In this document: positions 34,792-36,426 of the stretch, one piece after another | Position numbering within the stretch: the first letter of the stretch is position 1 | Layout of the letters: the number at the start of each line of letters is the position of its first letter | Source of the DNA: Magnetococcales bacterium | GTDB lineage: Bacteria; Pseudomonadota; Magnetococcia; Magnetococcales; UBA8363 | NCBI GenBank assembly: GCA_015228815.1 | Contig: JADGCV010000037.1 | Location: 1 to 36,426, forward strand | Length of the DNA: 36,426 nucleotides | Reading direction: 5' to 3' | Notes under the pieces: generated by a model | Told to the model about the DNA's origin: nothing | The model's input: the letters and a program-made list of their open reading frames with translations, nothing else | Database searches by the model: none | Position numbers and translations under genes: made by a program

Positions 34792-35298
34792 ATGAGCGAC
34801 TGGTCGGGATGGATGGATGTCTGGCGCGGCCTTGGCGGGCGGGAACGTCGCCTGGTGGTGATCGGCGGGGTAGCATTGTTCGTGGCGCTCTTTTACGCCA
34901 TGGTGTGGTCCCCGTTCATCGAAGGTCTCGGCCATGCCCGGCAACGGGTGGCGGCGGGGGTCGAGGCCGTGACGTGGATGCAGGGTCGGGCAACGGAGGC
35001 AAAGAGGTTGCTGGCGGCTCTGGGGGGCGGAGAAACTCCCATTCCAGCAGGATCCCTGTTGTCTTTCGTTCAGGAGAGCGCCAGCAAGAGCGGAGTCGGT
35101 ACCGCCCTGAAAGGAGTGGAACCCACGGGTAACGATCAGGCGTTGGTTCGATTCGAACAGGCCCATTTTCATGCCCTGGTCGCCTGGCTGATCGAACTGC
35201 ACTCCAGAGGGGTGGAACCCTCCTCGGTGACGCTGGAGCGCGAACAGGAACCGGGAAAGGTGCGGGCCCGTCTGGTCCTGGGGCGCCGGGGTGGATGA
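34792..35298 (+). CDS. gspM: Type II secretion system protein GspM
   Basis: GspM pairs with GspL in the inner-membrane platform. The 168-residue protein has a short cytoplasmic start (MSDWSGWMDVWRGLGGRERR), one membrane helix (about 21-40, VVIGGVALFVALFYAMVWSP), a helical linker and a periplasmic ferredoxin-like domain ending in VRARLVLGR, all as in the family. It starts 3 bases after the gspL stop and overlaps gspN by 4 bases. Confidence 0.9.
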   Translation: MSDWSGWMDVWRGLGGRERRLVVIGGVALFVALFYAMVWSPFIEGLGHARQRVAAGVEAVTWMQGRATEAKRLLAALGGGETPIPAGSLLSFVQESASKSGVGTALKGVEPTGNDQALVRFEQAHFHALVAWLIELHSRGVEPSSVTLEREQEPGKVRARLVLGRRGG

Positions 35299-36053
35299 TG
35301 GGAACCAGGGGGTATCTGGCACTGGGGGTCGCGGGTTACCTTTTTTTTCTTCTTTCAACCCTGCCTGCGGGGCTGGCGTGGTCGTGGCTCGCAATCGATC
35401 CCTCGGTGCTGGTCCTCGGTGAAATGTCGGGAACCCCGTGGTCGGGGACTGCGGGACGGGTGGTCGTGGCGCATTTTGAAACGGGGCCGTTGCATTGGCG
35501 GATCTCTCCCGAATCCTTGTTGCGTCTGGCTCCCCGGGTCGATTTTTCCCTCGATGGCCCGGATGGATTGCATCTCCAGGGGGCAGTCGTGGGGGAAAAA
35601 GAGTTGATCCTGAATGTGCGCGAGCTTTCCTTCGTCGCCTCCCTCGCGGGTTTGACACCGCTGCGGATGCAATTGCCGGTCGATCTTCTGGGCCGGCTGG
35701 CGTTCAGGATCGAACACCTGGCTGTGAATCGCGAAGGACGGATCATCGCCATCGACGCCGGGGGACGCCTTGAGGATTTGATGATCGGCGTCCCCTGGGA
35801 TAAAAAACTGGGAGGCTTCACCCTCGAAGCCGAGCTTGGAGTGGACGGGGAGGTCCTGATCCATATCAAGGATGTCGATGGGGTTCTTCGTACCGCCCTG
35901 GTGTTGAAGATTTATCCCGATGGCCGGTATTCTCTCAGAGGGAGCCTCAAAGGGGGAAAAGACATGGATGATCAAATGGCCAATCTGCTCCGGCAATGGA
36001 TTGGATTCGAGCGCAATAAACAGTTTCCGGTGCGGATCCAGGGGTACTTGTAA
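35295..36053 (+). CDS. gspN: Type II secretion system protein GspN
   Basis: GspN is an accessory inner-membrane protein of some type II secretion systems. The 252-residue protein has an N-terminal membrane helix (about 7-26, LALGVAGYLFFLLSTLPAGL) followed by an AsmA-like beta-rich periplasmic part with the family's opening segment (LAIDPSVLVLGEMSGTPWSG then TAGRVVVA). The ATG overlaps the gspM stop. It closes the visible gsp cluster; the next gene is an unrelated Rpn nuclease. Confidence 0.87.
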   Translation: MMGTRGYLALGVAGYLFFLLSTLPAGLAWSWLAIDPSVLVLGEMSGTPWSGTAGRVVVAHFETGPLHWRISPESLLRLAPRVDFSLDGPDGLHLQGAVVGEKELILNVRELSFVASLAGLTPLRMQLPVDLLGRLAFRIEHLAVNREGRIIAIDAGGRLEDLMIGVPWDKKLGGFTLEAELGVDGEVLIHIKDVDGVLRTALVLKIYPDGRYSLRGSLKGGKDMDDQMANLLRQWIGFERNKQFPVRIQGYL

Positions 36054-36166
36054 TAAACAATAGTGAAGGAAGGAAAAGGGTGGTGTCCGCACTGACGGAA
36101 TTTTTCGATTCCCTGAATCGGATATCCGGAATGACTTGAACGACGACTCATGCTATTGTGTCGGTC

Positions 36167-36426
36167 ATGACTGAAATTTCCCAGCCGCATGATAATCTGT
36201 TCCGGGTTCTTCTGTCTTCGCCGGAGACGGCGGGTGCTTTGTTGCGGGAACGATTGCCGCCCGAGGTGGTCAAACTTCTGACCTCCGAACCGCCGGAACT
36301 GGTCGAAGGAAGTTTTGTCGCGGAAGACCTGCGCCATTGTTACTCGGACCGCGTGTTCCAGGTCAGAACGGTCAGTGGAAGGCCGATGTCGATCTATGTC
36401 CTGATCGAGCACAAGAGCTACCGGGA
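36167..36426 (+). CDS. Rpn-family nuclease / putative transposase, 5' part (runs off the window)
   Basis: The first 86 codons are present. They read MTEISQPHDNLFRVLLSSPE, then TAGALLRERLPPEVVKLL, EGSFVAEDLRHCYSDRVFQV and YVLIEHKSYR, which is the N-terminus and PD-(D/E)XK core (EHKS) of the Rpn/Transposase_31 group. This subfamily differs from the one at 18258 (EHKS against EFQS at the active site). The 113-base gap before it contains several small palindromes (GATTC-CCT-GAATC, GGATATCC) but no clear promoter. Confidence 0.87.
   Translation, partial: MTEISQPHDNLFRVLLSSPETAGALLRERLPPEVVKLLTSEPPELVEGSFVAEDLRHCYSDRVFQVRTVSGRPMSIYVLIEHKSYR

Overview
The window reads as chromosomal DNA of a moderately GC-rich, alphaproteobacteria-like Gram-negative bacterium. 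Three things support this. An F1-ATPase block (atpH-A-G-D-C) stands apart from the F0 genes. The block ileS, lspA, small PPD-motif lipoprotein, M16 protease, M16-like protein is an order familiar from Rhodospirillales-like genomes. Rpn-type nucleases and DUF4160/DUF2442 pairs are scattered among housekeeping genes. A Magnetococcales-like (deep-branching alphaproteobacterial) host is my best inference, but it comes from gene content only. No rRNA, tRNA, CRISPR array, intact insertion sequence or phage was seen.

Layout. Positions 1-6846 (minus strand) hold atpH-atpA-atpG-atpD-atpC, a rho-independent terminator, then glmU. Positions 7226-12089 (minus) are a patchwork of small toxin-antitoxin-like pairs around metabolic genes: a PemK/MazF-type toxin with an AbrB-type antitoxin, a transposase-like N-terminal fragment on the opposite strand, a TsaC/Sua5-family enzyme, a DUF4160/DUF2442 pair, purD-purE, and a PIN/RHH pair. 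Positions 12290-19202 (mostly plus) form a signalling region: a membrane PAS histidine kinase overlapping a single-domain response regulator, a small DUF2892 membrane protein on the other strand, a PilZ c-di-GMP receptor, and a PAS-PAS-GGDEF-EAL protein with both motifs intact. They are followed by a tiny ORF with a very strong ribosome-binding site and an Rpn-family nuclease.

Positions 19335-25741 are mixed. They hold a membrane-anchored protein of unknown family with a six-cysteine tail, a JAMM metallopeptidase divergent from a stand-alone WGR protein, a metallo-beta-lactamase-fold hydrolase, ApaG, a sigma-54 activator without a sensory domain, a second DUF2442 gene preceded by what looks like a truncated DUF4160 gene, and a PpiD-like periplasmic chaperone. 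Positions 26088-33445 (plus) form a tight run of ribF, ileS, lspA, a lipoprotein, an active M16 protease and a catalytically dead M16 partner, with mostly 4-base overlaps. After a double perfect hairpin come gspL-gspM-gspN, an inner-membrane part of a type II secretion system separated from the rest of its operon. The window ends inside a second Rpn-family gene.

Most genes are ordinary. The parts most worth a second look are the histidine kinase/receiver next to a PilZ and GGDEF-EAL pair, the cysteine-rich membrane protein with its JAMM neighbour and a shared palindromic -10 box, the eroded DUF4160/DUF2442 locus abutting a hairpin, and the 19-codon ORF ahead of the Rpn gene.
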